A DNA stretch of 64,000 nt from Billgrantia ethanolica (GCF_021404305.1 NZ_JABFTX010000004.1:620001-684000), one strand, 5' to 3'; positions 47,514-56,636 are shown, numbered from the stretch's first letter. Numbers and translations are program-made. The notes: generated by a model not told the origin, from the letters alone.

Positions 47514-47555
47514 CAGAAGCTGTGTTTCAGAAGCTCAGTTTCAGAAGCTATGCTC
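47514..47555. repeat. 14-base tandem repeat, three copies, at the panB end
   Basis: Units begin CAGAAGCT at 47514, 47528 and 47542, with the pattern CAGAAGCTNNGTTT; the third unit differs in its last bases. On the coding strand each unit contains AGCTTCTGA, which is the Ser-Phe-stop of panB. The repeat therefore copied the last codons of the gene into the spacer. Confidence 0.85.
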
Positions 47556-48332
47556 CTTGGCCGGAAAGCGGCGTGCCTTGACCGCTTCGTGGTAGCGCCG
47601 GAACGCATCGGGGATGTCGTCGGCCTCGGCCATGAAGTTCTTGACGAAGCGCGGCGTGCGCCCATGAGTGACGCCCAGCACGTCATGCATGACCAGGATC
47701 TGACCATCGGTGTCGGGGCCGGCGCCGATACCGATCACCGGTACGTCGAGGGCCTCGGTGACGGCGCGGCCGAGGCTGGCCGGTACGCACTCCAGCAGAA
47801 TCACCGAGGCGCCGGCCTCGGCCAGGGTGCGGGCATCCTCGAGGATCTGCGCCGCCCGTTCGGCATCGCGCCCCTGCACCTTGTAGCCGCCCAACTGATG
47901 CACGGTCTGCGGCGTCAGGCCCAGATGGGCACAAACGGGAACGCCGCGGCGCGTCAGCTCACGGATGCCTTCGGCCATCCAGGCTTCGCCCTCTACCTTG
48001 ACCAGCTCGGCACCGGCACGCATCAGTTCGCCGGCGTCGTTGAGCATGCGTTCGGTAGTGGCGTTGCTCATGAAGGGCAGATCGACCATCAGCAGGCTGG
48101 CGCCCTTGGCGCGCGCCACGCAGCGGGTGTGGTAGCAGATGTCGTCGAGGGTCACCGGCAGCGTGCTGTCATGCCCCTGCAGCACCATGCCCAGGGAGTC
48201 GCCGACCAGCAGGACCTCGATACCCGACTCGGCTGCGGTGCGGGCGAAGGTGGCATCGTAGGCGGTCAGGCAGCTGAAGGTTTCTCCAGCGCGCTTGCAG
48301 GCCTGCAGTGTGCTTAGCGTGACGGTTTTCAT
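47541..48332 (-). CDS. panB: 3-methyl-2-oxobutanoate hydroxymethyltransferase
   Basis: First committed step of pantothenate synthesis, making ketopantoate. 263 residues. LTAYDATFARTAAESGIEVLLVGDSLGMVLQGHDSTLPVT is the N-terminal signature. LECVPASL holds the catalytic glutamate, and GIGAGPDTDGQILVMHD is conserved. A GAGAG site precedes ATG 48332. Its last three codons (Ser-Phe-stop) belong to a tandem repeat. Confidence 0.96.
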   Translation of the reverse strand: MKTVTLSTLQACKRAGETFSCLTAYDATFARTAAESGIEVLLVGDSLGMVLQGHDSTLPVTLDDICYHTRCVARAKGASLLMVDLPFMSNATTERMLNDAGELMRAGAELVKVEGEAWMAEGIRELTRRGVPVCAHLGLTPQTVHQLGGYKVQGRDAERAAQILEDARTLAEAGASVILLECVPASLGRAVTEALDVPVIGIGAGPDTDGQILVMHDVLGVTHGRTPRFVKNFMAEADDIPDAFRRYHEAVKARRFPAKEHSF

Positions 48333-48396
48333 GGCGTGCTCTCGTTGTGTCTCGGGCGAGCGGTCTGGAGCCGCCTGCACCAATGCTGCGCATGAT

Positions 48397-48433
48397 TGTT
48401 ACCAGAATAAGGCAGTCGTGTCGACTGGTAACA
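48397..48433. promoter_or_regulatory. inverted repeat TGTTACC / GGTAACA upstream of panB
   Basis: TGTTACCAG at 48397-48405 and CTGGTAACA at 48425-48433 are exact complements with 19 bases between. The same heptamers occur upstream of the crcZ-like promoter. This could be a shared protein site or a long-loop hairpin after folK. Confidence 0.45.
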
Positions 48434-48452
48434 CTTGGCCGCTCACTCAGCG

Positions 48453-48947
48453 CTACTCAGGTAACACTTCAATCTCATCGCTCGTCGCAAGAGCGCTGGC
48501 CAGAGTCGCCACAGGGCGGCCATCCGGCAGCTGCAATGATGGCGCAAGCTCGGCGAGCGGCAGCAGGACGAAGCAGCGCACGGTCATCTCGGGGTGCGGT
48601 ACCCGCAGGCGCGGCAATTCCAATTGCTCGTCACCGTACAGTAGCAGGTCGAGGTCGAGCGTGCGGGGTCCCCAGTGACGCCGGCGCACCCGGCCATGGC
48701 GCTGTTCCAGGGCCTGCAGCTGGTCGAGCAGGGCGAGAGGGGACAGACGGGTACGCAGGTGGGCGACGGCATTGATGAAGTCGGGCTGGTCCTGTGGACC
48801 GAGCGGCCGACTGACGTACAGCCGCGAGGCGTCGACACGCTCGGTCAGCGGCAGTGTGCCGAGCGCTTCGAGCGCCAGGCGCACCTGGGCGATGGGGTCT
48901 TCGAGATTGCTGCCCAGCCCGACATAGACGTCGACGAGAGGCGTCAT
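48453..48947 (-). CDS. folK: hydroxymethyldihydropterin pyrophosphokinase
   Basis: Transfers pyrophosphate from ATP to the pterin before FolP acts. 164 residues. YVGLGSNLEDP, the RHWGPRTLDLDLLLYGD signature and VPHPEMTVRCFVLLPLAE are complete. The ATG overlaps the pcnB stop (ATGA), so it is translated with pcnB. Same order as Pseudomonas pcnB-folK-panB. Confidence 0.97.
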   Translation of the reverse strand: MTPLVDVYVGLGSNLEDPIAQVRLALEALGTLPLTERVDASRLYVSRPLGPQDQPDFINAVAHLRTRLSPLALLDQLQALEQRHGRVRRRHWGPRTLDLDLLLYGDEQLELPRLRVPHPEMTVRCFVLLPLAELAPSLQLPDGRPVATLASALATSDEIEVLPE

Positions 48948-50344
48948 GAGGGGCCGGAGGAGCTGCGCCGACGCCGTTTGCGCGGGCGCCGACGGCGCGA
49001 GTCGCTACCGCCGGGTCCGGCATCGGCACCGGCCTTGTCGAGCAGACGCCGCTGCTCGTGCTCGTCGCCTTCCTGGTAAGCGGTCCACCATTCGCCCAGT
49101 CCCGCCTCGATCTCGCCGGCGGCTTCACGCAGCAGCAGGAAGTCGTAGGCGGCACGGAAGCGCGGATGCTCGCGGGTCTGCAGGGCGCGCTTGCCGCGCC
49201 GCTGAGGCAGGCGCTGCTGCAGGTCCCAGATGTCGCGCATCGGCATGCTGAAGCGCTTGGGAATGGAGATGTGCTGCAGCTGGCGCGACAGGACCTGCTG
49301 CGAGGCCAGCTGCAGCGCCGGAACGGGAGGCATGCCGTCGGCTTGTAGTGCGGCCTGGCGGCGCTGCACGGGCCCCCACAGCAGGGCGGCGAAGAGAAAC
49401 GCCGGCGTGACCGGGCGCTCCTCGTGGATGCGCTTGTCAGTGCTGGCCAGGGCGTGCTCGATGAGCGGCTCGGCCCAGGGCTGCTCCACCATCGCCTCGT
49501 CGGTCTCTGGGAAGAGCATGGCGAACAGGCCATAATGGCGCAGCAGGCGGAAGGTCGCCACGCCATGGCCGGCCATGAACAGCTTGAGTACCTCATCGAA
49601 CAGTCGTGCCGGCGGAATCTGCAGCAGCAGCGGTGCCAGCTTCTCGATCGGCGCTTCCGAATCGGCGGCAATCTGGAAGTCCAGCTTGGCGGCGAAGCGA
49701 ACCGCGCGCAGCATGCGTACCGGGTCCTCGCGGTAGCGCACGGCCGGATCGCCGATCAGTCGCAGGGTGCGTGACTCGATGTCACGCATGCCGTCGGCAA
49801 AGTCATGAATCGAGAAGTCGGCGATGCTGTAATAGAGGGCATTGACGGTGAAGTCGCGGCGAATGGCGTCTTCCTGAATGCTGCCCCAAACGTTGTCGCG
49901 CAGCAGCAGGCCGTGTTCCGACTGCTGGGCCACGTGATCGTCATGGTCGTCGTTGTGGGTGCCGCGGAAGGTGGTGACCTCGATCACCTCGCGGCCGAAG
50001 CGCACGTGCACGATGCGAAAGCGGCGGCCGATGATGCGCGAGTTGCGGAACAGCTCGCGTACCTGTTCGGGGGTCGCATCGGTGGCGACATCGAAGTCCT
50101 TGGGCATCTTGCCCAGCAGCGAATCGCGAATGCAGCCGCCAACCAGATAGGCTTCGAACCCGGCATTGTGCAGGCGATAGAGCACCTTGAGCGCCGGCTC
50201 GCTGAAGTGCTGACGCGACACGGGGTGCTGATCACGGGGGATGATTCGAGGGCCTGCGTGCCCCCCTGAGGCATCCTGGGGGCCGAAAAGTGTCCTGAAA
50301 TGCGCGCCAGGGCTCTGCAGAAAGCGGGTAAATCCTTTGAACAT
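48944..50344 (-). CDS. pcnB: poly(A) polymerase I
   Basis: Adds 3' poly(A) tails to RNA and marks it for decay. 466 residues. The nucleotidyltransferase motif EAYLVGGCIRDSLLG (Gly69, Gly70) is followed by KDFDV (Asp83, Asp85). RRFRIVHVRFGREVIEVTTFRG and DDAIRRDFTVNALYY-type blocks identify PcnB rather than a CCA enzyme. The C-terminus is very Arg/Lys-rich. The ribosome site is weak; ATG 50344 is chosen by homology. It has its own promoter after the crcZ terminator. Confidence 0.95.
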   Translation of the reverse strand: MFKGFTRFLQSPGAHFRTLFGPQDASGGHAGPRIIPRDQHPVSRQHFSEPALKVLYRLHNAGFEAYLVGGCIRDSLLGKMPKDFDVATDATPEQVRELFRNSRIIGRRFRIVHVRFGREVIEVTTFRGTHNDDHDDHVAQQSEHGLLLRDNVWGSIQEDAIRRDFTVNALYYSIADFSIHDFADGMRDIESRTLRLIGDPAVRYREDPVRMLRAVRFAAKLDFQIAADSEAPIEKLAPLLLQIPPARLFDEVLKLFMAGHGVATFRLLRHYGLFAMLFPETDEAMVEQPWAEPLIEHALASTDKRIHEERPVTPAFLFAALLWGPVQRRQAALQADGMPPVPALQLASQQVLSRQLQHISIPKRFSMPMRDIWDLQQRLPQRRGKRALQTREHPRFRAAYDFLLLREAAGEIEAGLGEWWTAYQEGDEHEQRRLLDKAGADAGPGGSDSRRRRPRKRRRRSSSGPS

Positions 50345-50380
50345 GCGGCGATATCGACTCGCGGTGTGCGAAAGTACTAG

Positions 50381-50408
50381 AGTGTAGCGGACCGCCGACA
50401 CCTTGCAA
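50381..50408 (-). promoter_or_regulatory. sigma-70 promoter of pcnB
   Basis: On the minus strand TTGCAA (50403-50408), a 16-base spacer, and TACACT (50381-50386). It lies between the crcZ terminator and pcnB, giving a leader of about 30 bases. Confidence 0.7.
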
Positions 50409-50449
50409 AGCGGCGTGCGGATTCCATGTGAACTTATCGCAGCGGAAGC

Positions 50450-50956
50450 AAGCAAAAGAGGAGGCCCGCGGGCCTCCTCTCACAAGCAAAGGTGATGCTG
50501 CGTCCTTGCGGCTGTTTCTTCTTCGTGATGGCGCATCGCCTTGAATACGCACCACAGTCACCAAGCGTCACAGGCAAACAGTGTTGTTGTGATTGTTGAC
50601 GTTCCTGGTTATGCGACCGCCTCGTATTCAAAACAATAATCCAACCACGACGGCATGGAAGATATGCCTCCCTTCGGCTTGTTGGCATTGTTGCCGAAGG
50701 TGCGCGTTTGCGGCCGTTGTTCTTGTTGTGGGCCGGGGTTGGCGCGTCGCGTCCTGATGGATCCGGTGCTTCGCTCGGTCTTGTTGTTGTTGCAGTCGAA
50801 GCGAAGGGCGGCGTTCTCCGGAGCGTCTTGTTGTTGTTGCCCCTCGCCGCGTCTCTATCCACAGCCTGCCATTGTTGTTGTTGGCGCAGGCCCTGCTCCC
50901 CCGATGCCTTGTTGTTGTTGTTGACTCGGGATGCAGCCGGATATTGTTTTTCTTGC
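50450..50956 (-). ncRNA. crcZ: CrcZ-like catabolite-repression small RNA
   Basis: About 500 nt from a sigma-54 promoter to an intrinsic terminator, lying between cbrB and pcnB exactly as crcZ does in Pseudomonas. The transcript has at least five A-rich motifs: AACAACAACAA types opposite 50909-50923, 50872-50883, 50828-50839 and 50781-50792, and AACAAGAACAA opposite 50717-50728. Variants occur near 50681-50693, 50584-50598 and at the 5' end (50944-50955). Most sit in loops of GC stems. Such CA motifs bind Hfq (with Crc), so the RNA would sequester Hfq and relieve catabolite repression. Function is inferred from family and context. Confidence 0.87.
50452..50480 (-). terminator. terminator of the CrcZ-like RNA
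   Basis: On the minus strand AGAGGAGGCCCG / CGGGCCTCCTCT, a perfect palindromic stem, followed by TTTTGCTTGCTT. It separates the sRNA from the pcnB promoter. Confidence 0.85.
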
Positions 50957-50964
50957 CATGAATG

Positions 50965-50983
50965 TTGCACGGCATGTGCCAAG
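50965..50983 (-). promoter_or_regulatory. sigma-54 promoter of the CrcZ-like RNA
   Basis: On the minus strand TTGGCACATGCCGTGCAA: a -24 TGGCAC and a -12 TGCA with exactly ten bases between the GG and GC doublets, matching TGGCAC-N5-TTGCA. The start is expected near 50956. CbrB, the adjacent regulator, is a sigma-54 activator. Confidence 0.87.
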
Positions 50984-51054
50984 GTTTCTTTAATCCATAC
51001 AAAACAGGGGTTTATTTTGTCGCCTCGAATGCGGTCCGGCATGCCATGGCGAAT

Positions 51055-51107
51055 GTGTTACCCCGGGTGCGCCATGAGGGGGCAGGTTCTGGGTGGGAAG
51101 GTAACAC
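51055..51107. promoter_or_regulatory. candidate CbrB upstream activator site
   Basis: GTGTTACC at 51055-51062 and GGTAACAC at 51100-51107 form an exact 8-base inverted repeat with 37 bases between. It lies about 75-130 bases upstream of the sigma-54 promoter, the usual distance for an enhancer-binding protein. Confidence 0.55.
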
Positions 51108-51133
51108 CTGGTGCATGAGCACATGGAAGGGCA

Positions 51134-51169
51134 CAAAAAAGCGCCTCGGCGAAGCCGCACGAGACGCTT
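51134..51169 (-). terminator. terminator after cbrB
   Basis: On the minus strand AGCGTCTCGTGCGGC pairs with GCCGAGGCGCT (with a bulge) around TTC, then TTTTTTG. It ends the cbrXAB transcript so that the downstream sRNA depends on its own promoter. Confidence 0.8.
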
Positions 51170-51199
51170 GGACATTAGTCGTAGAAAGGGGCGGGGCGG

Positions 51200-52591
51200 T
51201 CAGGCGCTGCTGCGGCGGGCCTGCTTCTTGCGCGGGATGCCCAGGCGTTGACGCCGCTCCCACAGGCACTTGCGGCTGATGCCGAGTTTCTGGGCCAGCT
51301 CCGTCTCGCTCATGTGATCCTGATGCTCGAGCACGAAGTGCTGGAAGTAGTCCTCCAGCGACAGGTCCTCTTCGGCGTCCAGCGCTTCGCTCTCGACCTG
51401 GGCGGTGGCCGGCTGGGATTCGACGATGGTGCGGGGCGCCGATGCCAGGCTCGGCCTGAGGCCCAGGTCGTCGGGATGAATGAGATGGCCCTCGGCAAGG
51501 ATCACGCCGCGTTCGAGCGCGTTCTCCAGTTCCCGCACGTTGCCGGGCCAGGGGTAGTCGTGTATCTCGCGCCGCGCCGCTCGCGACAGGCGCAAGCCAT
51601 CCCGATGGTGGCGCTGGCAGGCTTTCTCCAGCAGCACGTCGGCGATCAGCAGGATGTCGTCCTCGCGCTCGCGCAGCGGCGGCAGGTCGATCTGCATCAC
51701 GTTGAGCCGGTAGTAGAGATCGAGGCGGAACTCGCCGGTCTTCGACAGTGCGCGCAGGTCGCGATGCGTGGCGGCGATCAGCCGGACGTCGACATGGCGG
51801 GTCTCCACCGAACCGATACGGCGGATCTCGCCCTCCTGCAGCACGCGCAGCAGGCGGGCCTGGGCGTCCAGCGGCAGCTCGCCGATCTCGTCGAGAAACA
51901 GCGTGCCGCCATCGGCGGCTTCGACCAGACCGGTACGGGCGGCACTGGCGCCGGTGAAGGCACCCTTCTCGTGGCCGAACAGCTCCGACTCGATCAGGGT
52001 TTCGGGGATGGCTGCGCAGTTGACGCAGATGAGCGGGGCGTGGGCGCGCTGGCTCTGCTGGTGGATGGCGCGCGCGACCAGCTCCTTGCCGGTTCCCGAC
52101 TCGCCCTGGATCAGCACGGTGACGTCGGCCGGGGCAGTCTTGCGAATACGGGTATAGACCGCCTGCATTGCCGCGCACTCGCCGATCATCGGCTGGCGCG
52201 TGCCGCCGGCATCGGTGATGTCGGGAGGGGTGGTACTGTGTGTCGACCGCTGGTGGAGCACCCGGGCCACGGTTTCCAGCAGCTCGTCATGGTCGAAGGG
52301 CTTGGCCACGTAATCCACGGCGCCCTGCTTGAGTGCCTCTACCGCGGAGCGCATGCTGGCATAGCTGGTCATGATCAGCACCGGGGCCGGTGCGGCGTGC
52401 TCGATCAGGTCGGTACCGGGTTCGCCGGGCAGGCGCAGGTCGCTGATCACCAGATCGAAGCCGCGCGGCTCGAGCGCCAGCGCCTCGTCCACGCAGCCGG
52501 CCTCGCTCACCTGGTAGTCGTGACGCTCCAGCAGCCGGCGCAGTGCGGTGCGGATGATGGCTTCGTCTTCAACGATCAGAATCCGGCTCAT
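51200..52591 (-). CDS. cbrB: sigma-54-dependent response regulator CbrB
   Basis: Activates carbon/nitrogen utilisation genes and the CrcZ RNA. 463 residues. The receiver domain has Asp51 in VISDLRLPG. The AAA+ domain has Walker A GESGTGKE (163-170) and the sigma-54 contact GAFTGA (210-215). A Fis-type helix-turn-helix ends the protein ([25 protein letters not shown]). Very like Pseudomonas CbrB at both ends. It overlaps cbrA by 23 bases. ATG 52591 fits homologues; ATG 52606 is an alternative, but GAGAGG touches it. Confidence 0.95.
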   Translation of the reverse strand: MSRILIVEDEAIIRTALRRLLERHDYQVSEAGCVDEALALEPRGFDLVISDLRLPGEPGTDLIEHAAPAPVLIMTSYASMRSAVEALKQGAVDYVAKPFDHDELLETVARVLHQRSTHSTTPPDITDAGGTRQPMIGECAAMQAVYTRIRKTAPADVTVLIQGESGTGKELVARAIHQQSQRAHAPLICVNCAAIPETLIESELFGHEKGAFTGASAARTGLVEAADGGTLFLDEIGELPLDAQARLLRVLQEGEIRRIGSVETRHVDVRLIAATHRDLRALSKTGEFRLDLYYRLNVMQIDLPPLREREDDILLIADVLLEKACQRHHRDGLRLSRAARREIHDYPWPGNVRELENALERGVILAEGHLIHPDDLGLRPSLASAPRTIVESQPATAQVESEALDAEEDLSLEDYFQHFVLEHQDHMSETELAQKLGISRKCLWERRQRLGIPRKKQARRSSA

Positions 52592-55526
52592 CGGTATGTT
52601 CACCATCCTCTCGTTCGGTGGGCAGCCACAGACAGATGCGGGTGCCCCGCTCAGCCCCGGGGGGCGGCGATTCGATCTCTATCCTGCCATGATGCTCGGC
52701 CACGATGCTGTAGACCAATGGCAGACCGAGCCCAGTGCCTTCGCCCGGTGGCTTGGTGGTGGTGAAGGGCTCGAAGAGGTGCTCGCGAACCCGGTCGTCG
52801 AGCCCATGTCCCTCGTCGGTCACGGTGACCTTCACCGTGTCGCCATCCAGCTCGGCATCGATCTCCACCTTGCCGCCAGGTTCGCTGGCATCCCGTGCGT
52901 TGCTCAGCAGATTGATCATCACCTGCTGCAGCCGCTGGGTGTCGCCGAGCACCTTCAACTCGGCAGGACAGTGATTGCGGTACCTGACATCCTCGCCCGA
53001 GCGTGCCAGCCGGATCAAGTGCAGCGCCTCGTCGGCGATGGCGGCAATGGAGACCGGCGCCAGGGTGGTGTCCTTCACATGACGCCCACCGTGGGCGAAA
53101 CCCACCAGTGAACTGACGATGCGCGAGATGCGGTCGGTCAGCTGCTGTATCTGCTGAGCGGTTTCCAGCACTTCGGGATCATCGGTGTCATAGCGCAGGT
53201 TCTGGGCCAGCGAGGAGATACCGGTCACCGGATTGCCGATCTCGTGGGCCACCCCGGCCGCCAACTGACCGATCGAGGCCAGCCGGGCGGCATGCACCAG
53301 CTCGTCTTCGAGCCACTTCATCTCGCTGTGGTCCTCGACCAGGATCACGGTGCCGCCGCGCACGTCGTCGTCGGCCTGCAGCTCGGCGCGATGGAAGGTC
53401 AGGAAGCGGGTGTTGCCGCGTAGCTCTACCGGCTGCTTGTAGAGGTGGTCGTTGGGCTCGACCAGGGCGCGGCCCAGTAGCTCGGACCAGGGCGCCGGCA
53501 GGCCGTCGCGTCTGGCTCCCACGACGCTGCCGCCGTCGATGCCGGAGAGCTCGGCCAGGGCATCGTTCCACATCAAGAGCTCGTCATCGACGCCGAAGGC
53601 ACATAGGCCCACCGGCAGGCGGGTGAGGATGCGCCGATGATAGCGGCGCAGGCCGTCGAGCTCGCGGGCCAGGCCGGTGAGCCGCGAGCGGTAGGCCTCG
53701 AGCCGGCTTTCGACGAAGTGGATGTCGTCGGTGGGCTCCTGGCCGCTGCGGCGATAGGGTAGGTAGCGGTCGACGATGTCCTGGGCTACCGAGGGCCCCA
53801 TCAGGCCGGAGAGGTTGGCCTGGATACGGTCGCGCAGCCGGCGCAGGGCATAGGGGCGGCCATCCAGCGGCGACATGCCGAGGTCGGTCAGGGCGCGCTC
53901 CACCTCACGCTGGGCGACCTCCTCGCCCAGCGCCTGGGCCAGCGGCTGCTTGAACTCCTCGCCGGTGGCGGCCAGCAGTTGCATGCGCTTGGGCCGGATC
54001 ACGGCATCCACCGAACAGGCTTCGGCAGCCGCGCGCTCGCCCTCCGAGGTACGCGTGGCCAGCGAGACGATGATGAAGACGAGCGCGTTGAGCGCCAGCG
54101 ACACCAGGGTGACCACGTACCAGTCCGGTTCGCCGTCGAGCAGCTCGAGCCCCGGTGGGATCAGGATCAGGGTGGGCAGGCCGGTGAGCAGCGGCAGCCA
54201 CAGGCCGACGAGCCAGATGACGACGCCGACGACCAGCCCCGAGACCATGCCCTTGCGGTTGGCCCCGGGCCAGTAGAGCAGTGCCAGCAGCCCCGGCAGA
54301 CACTGGGCCATGCCGACGAAGGCGGCCAGCGCCAGGGTGGTCAGGTCGTGGTTGACGCCGACCGTACGATAGAACAGCCAGCCGCTGAGAATCACCGCGG
54401 CCATCAGCGCCCGGCGCAGCCAGCGCAGCCAGCGGTAGAGGTTGGGCTGGGCCTCGGGCGGGTGGGCCACCAGCAGCACGTGGTTGAGAATCATGCCGGA
54501 CAGCGCCATGGCGATGATGACCATGGTGCCGCTGCTGGCGGCCAGGCCGGCCAGGAACGCCAGTGCCTGGACCCAGAAGGCGTCGGAGAGACCGAAGGCC
54601 AGATAGGCGGCGCCCACCAGTTCGTGGCTGCCCAGCCGCTGGCCCGCCCACAGGATCAGCGGTACCGGAATCGCCATCAACAGCAGGAACAGCGGCAGCG
54701 ACCAGCTCGCCTGCAGCAGGGTGTGCCGCGACAGGGTCTCGGCGAAGGTGATGTGGAAGATGTGCGGCATCAGCAGCGCGGCGGCGAAGAACAGCAGCAG
54801 CAGGGTGCGCCAGTGGGCGGCATCCGGCTGCACCACGCCGGCCTGGTAGAGCTGGCCGGGGCCGTCGAGCCAGTGCTGCAGGTCGGCGGGGCCATCGAAG
54901 ACGACGAACAGGGCGATGGCGCCCAGTGCCAGCATGGCGAAGAGCTTGACCACCGAGGTCAGGGCGATGACCGCCAGCAGGGTATCGTGCCGCGCCGGGC
55001 CCTTGCCGTGGCGGGCGCCGAAGATCATCGCGAACAGTGCGATCAGGGCGCACAGCGCCAGGGCGAGCAGCGACGGTGAGGCGGTGCCGGTCATCAGGAA
55101 GATGGCATCGCCCAAGGTCTGCACCTGCAGCGCCAGCAGAGGCATCACCGCCAGCAGGCTGATCACCGTGATCATGGTGCCGACCCAGCGCGAGCGGAAG
55201 CGGAAGGCGAACAGGTCGGCCAGCGAGGCGAGCTGGTGGGTACGGGTCATGCGCTGGATGGGCACCAGCAGTACCGGGGCCAGCAGAAAGGCGCCGGCCA
55301 CGCCCAGGTAATAGGCGAGATAGCCGTAGCCCGAGCTCGAGGCCAGCTCCAGGCTGCCGTAGATCGCCCAGGCGCTGGCATAGACGCCCAGCGCCAGGGT
55401 GTAGACGGCCGGATGACGGGTCACGCGGCGGCTCAGCCAGCCCCGCTCCACCGCCAGGGCGCAGAGAAACATCAGCAGCAGGAAGCCGGTACCGAGGGCG
55501 AACACGCTGACCAGGCTAGCGTTCAT
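52569..55526 (-). CDS. cbrA: sensor kinase CbrA with transporter domain
   Basis: 985 residues. The first 500 or so are a sodium/solute symporter-like membrane domain with about 13 helices. A linker and PAS region follow (about 560-730), then the phospho-accepting His761 in [12 protein letters not shown], and an ATPase domain ([27 protein letters not shown]). It is thought to sense or transport an amino acid such as histidine and to phosphorylate CbrB. It overlaps cbrX at its start and cbrB at its end. Confidence 0.95.
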   Translation of the reverse strand: MNASLVSVFALGTGFLLLMFLCALAVERGWLSRRVTRHPAVYTLALGVYASAWAIYGSLELASSSGYGYLAYYLGVAGAFLLAPVLLVPIQRMTRTHQLASLADLFAFRFRSRWVGTMITVISLLAVMPLLALQVQTLGDAIFLMTGTASPSLLALALCALIALFAMIFGARHGKGPARHDTLLAVIALTSVVKLFAMLALGAIALFVVFDGPADLQHWLDGPGQLYQAGVVQPDAAHWRTLLLLFFAAALLMPHIFHITFAETLSRHTLLQASWSLPLFLLLMAIPVPLILWAGQRLGSHELVGAAYLAFGLSDAFWVQALAFLAGLAASSGTMVIIAMALSGMILNHVLLVAHPPEAQPNLYRWLRWLRRALMAAVILSGWLFYRTVGVNHDLTTLALAAFVGMAQCLPGLLALLYWPGANRKGMVSGLVVGVVIWLVGLWLPLLTGLPTLILIPPGLELLDGEPDWYVVTLVSLALNALVFIIVSLATRTSEGERAAAEACSVDAVIRPKRMQLLAATGEEFKQPLAQALGEEVAQREVERALTDLGMSPLDGRPYALRRLRDRIQANLSGLMGPSVAQDIVDRYLPYRRSGQEPTDDIHFVESRLEAYRSRLTGLARELDGLRRYHRRILTRLPVGLCAFGVDDELLMWNDALAELSGIDGGSVVGARRDGLPAPWSELLGRALVEPNDHLYKQPVELRGNTRFLTFHRAELQADDDVRGGTVILVEDHSEMKWLEDELVHAARLASIGQLAAGVAHEIGNPVTGISSLAQNLRYDTDDPEVLETAQQIQQLTDRISRIVSSLVGFAHGGRHVKDTTLAPVSIAAIADEALHLIRLARSGEDVRYRNHCPAELKVLGDTQRLQQVMINLLSNARDASEPGGKVEIDAELDGDTVKVTVTDEGHGLDDRVREHLFEPFTTTKPPGEGTGLGLPLVYSIVAEHHGRIEIESPPPGAERGTRICLWLPTEREDGEHTDEPDSDR

Positions 55527-55692
55527 CGAGCTTCCTCTTCTGCTCCAGCCACAGCGTCAGGGCGATCAGTACGCCCCAGATGACGAAGGGGCGGTACCAG
55601 GCGACTCCGGGGCTCGACCAGCCGCTCATCAGCAGCGGCGACAGCAGATAGCCGGCCAGAACCAGGAACAGCATGATGCGATAGACGTACAT
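55516..55692 (-). CDS. cbrX: small membrane protein CbrX
   Basis: 58 residues: MYVYRIMLFLVLAGYLLSPL and on to [27 protein letters not shown]. Two hydrophobic segments with a basic C-terminus suggest a small inner-membrane protein. GAGGAG lies just before ATG 55692, and its stop is 11 bases inside cbrA, so the two are coupled. In Pseudomonas a similar small ORF called cbrX precedes cbrA. Its function is not known to me. Confidence 0.85.
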   Translation of the reverse strand: MYVYRIMLFLVLAGYLLSPLLMSGWSSPGVAWYRPFVIWGVLIALTLWLEQKRKLDER

Positions 55693-55701
55693 GGGCGCTC
55701 C

Positions 55702-56580
55702 TCACTCCTGGCGGTGGGCCTCGGGGCGGATTCGGCTCGGTTCCCAGTGGTCGATGGCCCAGGCCAGCTGCTCTGGCACCGGCACCGTGTCCAGTTCGGC
55801 GGGCGGCGCCTGGTCGAGTGCCGCCAGGGCGCGGTACAGCAGCGGCCGTACGGCGCTCTCCTCGCACGGCAGCGCCGGGGCCAGATTCTGCTTGGAGAGC
55901 TTCTGGCCGTCGCGATTGACGATCAAGGGCAGGTGCAGATAGCGCGGCTCGGCCAACTCCAGCGCCTGCTGCAGCTGGCGCTGCCAGGGCGTGTTGTCGA
56001 GCAGGTCGAAGCCGCGAACGATATCCGTGATGCCCTGATCGGCGTCGTCGACTACCACCGCCAGCTGGTAGGCCCACAGGCCGTCCTTGCGCTTGAGCAC
56101 CACGTCGCCGAGCTCGGCCGGATCGAAGCGCTGCTCGCCGAACAGGCGGTCCTGCCATACCACCGGACGCAGGCCGAGGTCGCTGCGCAGGCGCCAGGCA
56201 AGCGGCTTGTCCGGTTCGCGCGGACCTTCACGGCACCAGCCGGGGTAGACCGAAAAGTCACGCCACTGCTTGCGCGAGCAGCTACAGGGATAGGCCAGCC
56301 CCAGCGCCTCGAGCCGCTCCAGTGCCGCAGCATAAGCCGAGTCGCGTGAGTGTTGCCACAGCACGGGACCGTCCCAGTGCAGGCCGAACGCCTCGAGCTG
56401 GCGCAGGATGGTATCGGCGGCTCCTGCGGGGCAGCGCGGCGGGTCGATGTCCTCGATGCGTACGAGCCACTCGCCGCCGGCCCGGCGCGCATCGAGAAAG
56501 CTGGCCAGGGCGGCGATCAGCGAACCGAAGTGCAGGGCGCCCGAGGGGGTCGGGGCGAAGCGACCGCGATAACCGGTCAT
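55702..56580 (-). CDS. gluQ: glutamyl-Q tRNA(Asp) synthetase
   Basis: Attaches glutamate to queuosine of tRNA-Asp. 292 residues, lacking the anticodon-binding half of glutamyl-tRNA synthetase. GRFAPTPSGALHFGSL is the HIGH region, SRKQWRDFSVYPGWCREG includes zinc ligands with CSCS before it, and the KMSKS-like motif is KLSKQN. GGGAG precedes ATG 56580. The dksA-gluQ-cbrA order is conserved with Pseudomonas. Confidence 0.95.
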   Translation of the reverse strand: MTGYRGRFAPTPSGALHFGSLIAALASFLDARRAGGEWLVRIEDIDPPRCPAGAADTILRQLEAFGLHWDGPVLWQHSRDSAYAAALERLEALGLAYPCSCSRKQWRDFSVYPGWCREGPREPDKPLAWRLRSDLGLRPVVWQDRLFGEQRFDPAELGDVVLKRKDGLWAYQLAVVVDDADQGITDIVRGFDLLDNTPWQRQLQQALELAEPRYLHLPLIVNRDGQKLSKQNLAPALPCEESAVRPLLYRALAALDQAPPAELDTVPVPEQLAWAIDHWEPSRIRPEAHRQE

Positions 56581-56612
56581 GACGCGCTCCCGGAGACGAT
56601 GGCCGACATGCG

Positions 56613-56636
56613 AACGGGCACCCAGGGGTGCCCGTT
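56613..56636 (-). other. hairpin between dksA and gluQ
   Basis: AACGGGCACCC pairs with GGGTGCCCGTT around a very short loop, with no T tail on the minus strand. It could attenuate gluQ, as described for the E. coli dksA-gluQ pair. Confidence 0.5.

Noticed and set aside
50578-50930. GTTGTTGTTG repeats as a CRISPR array or microsatellite
   Set aside because: Repeats are short, unevenly spaced and sit in hairpin loops with unlike flanks; no cas genes.
50434-51042. 202-codon minus-strand open frame across the cbrB-pcnB gap
   Set aside because: Asn/Arg/Thr-rich from the AACAACAACAA motifs, without ribosome site or homology; the region fits a structured RNA much better.
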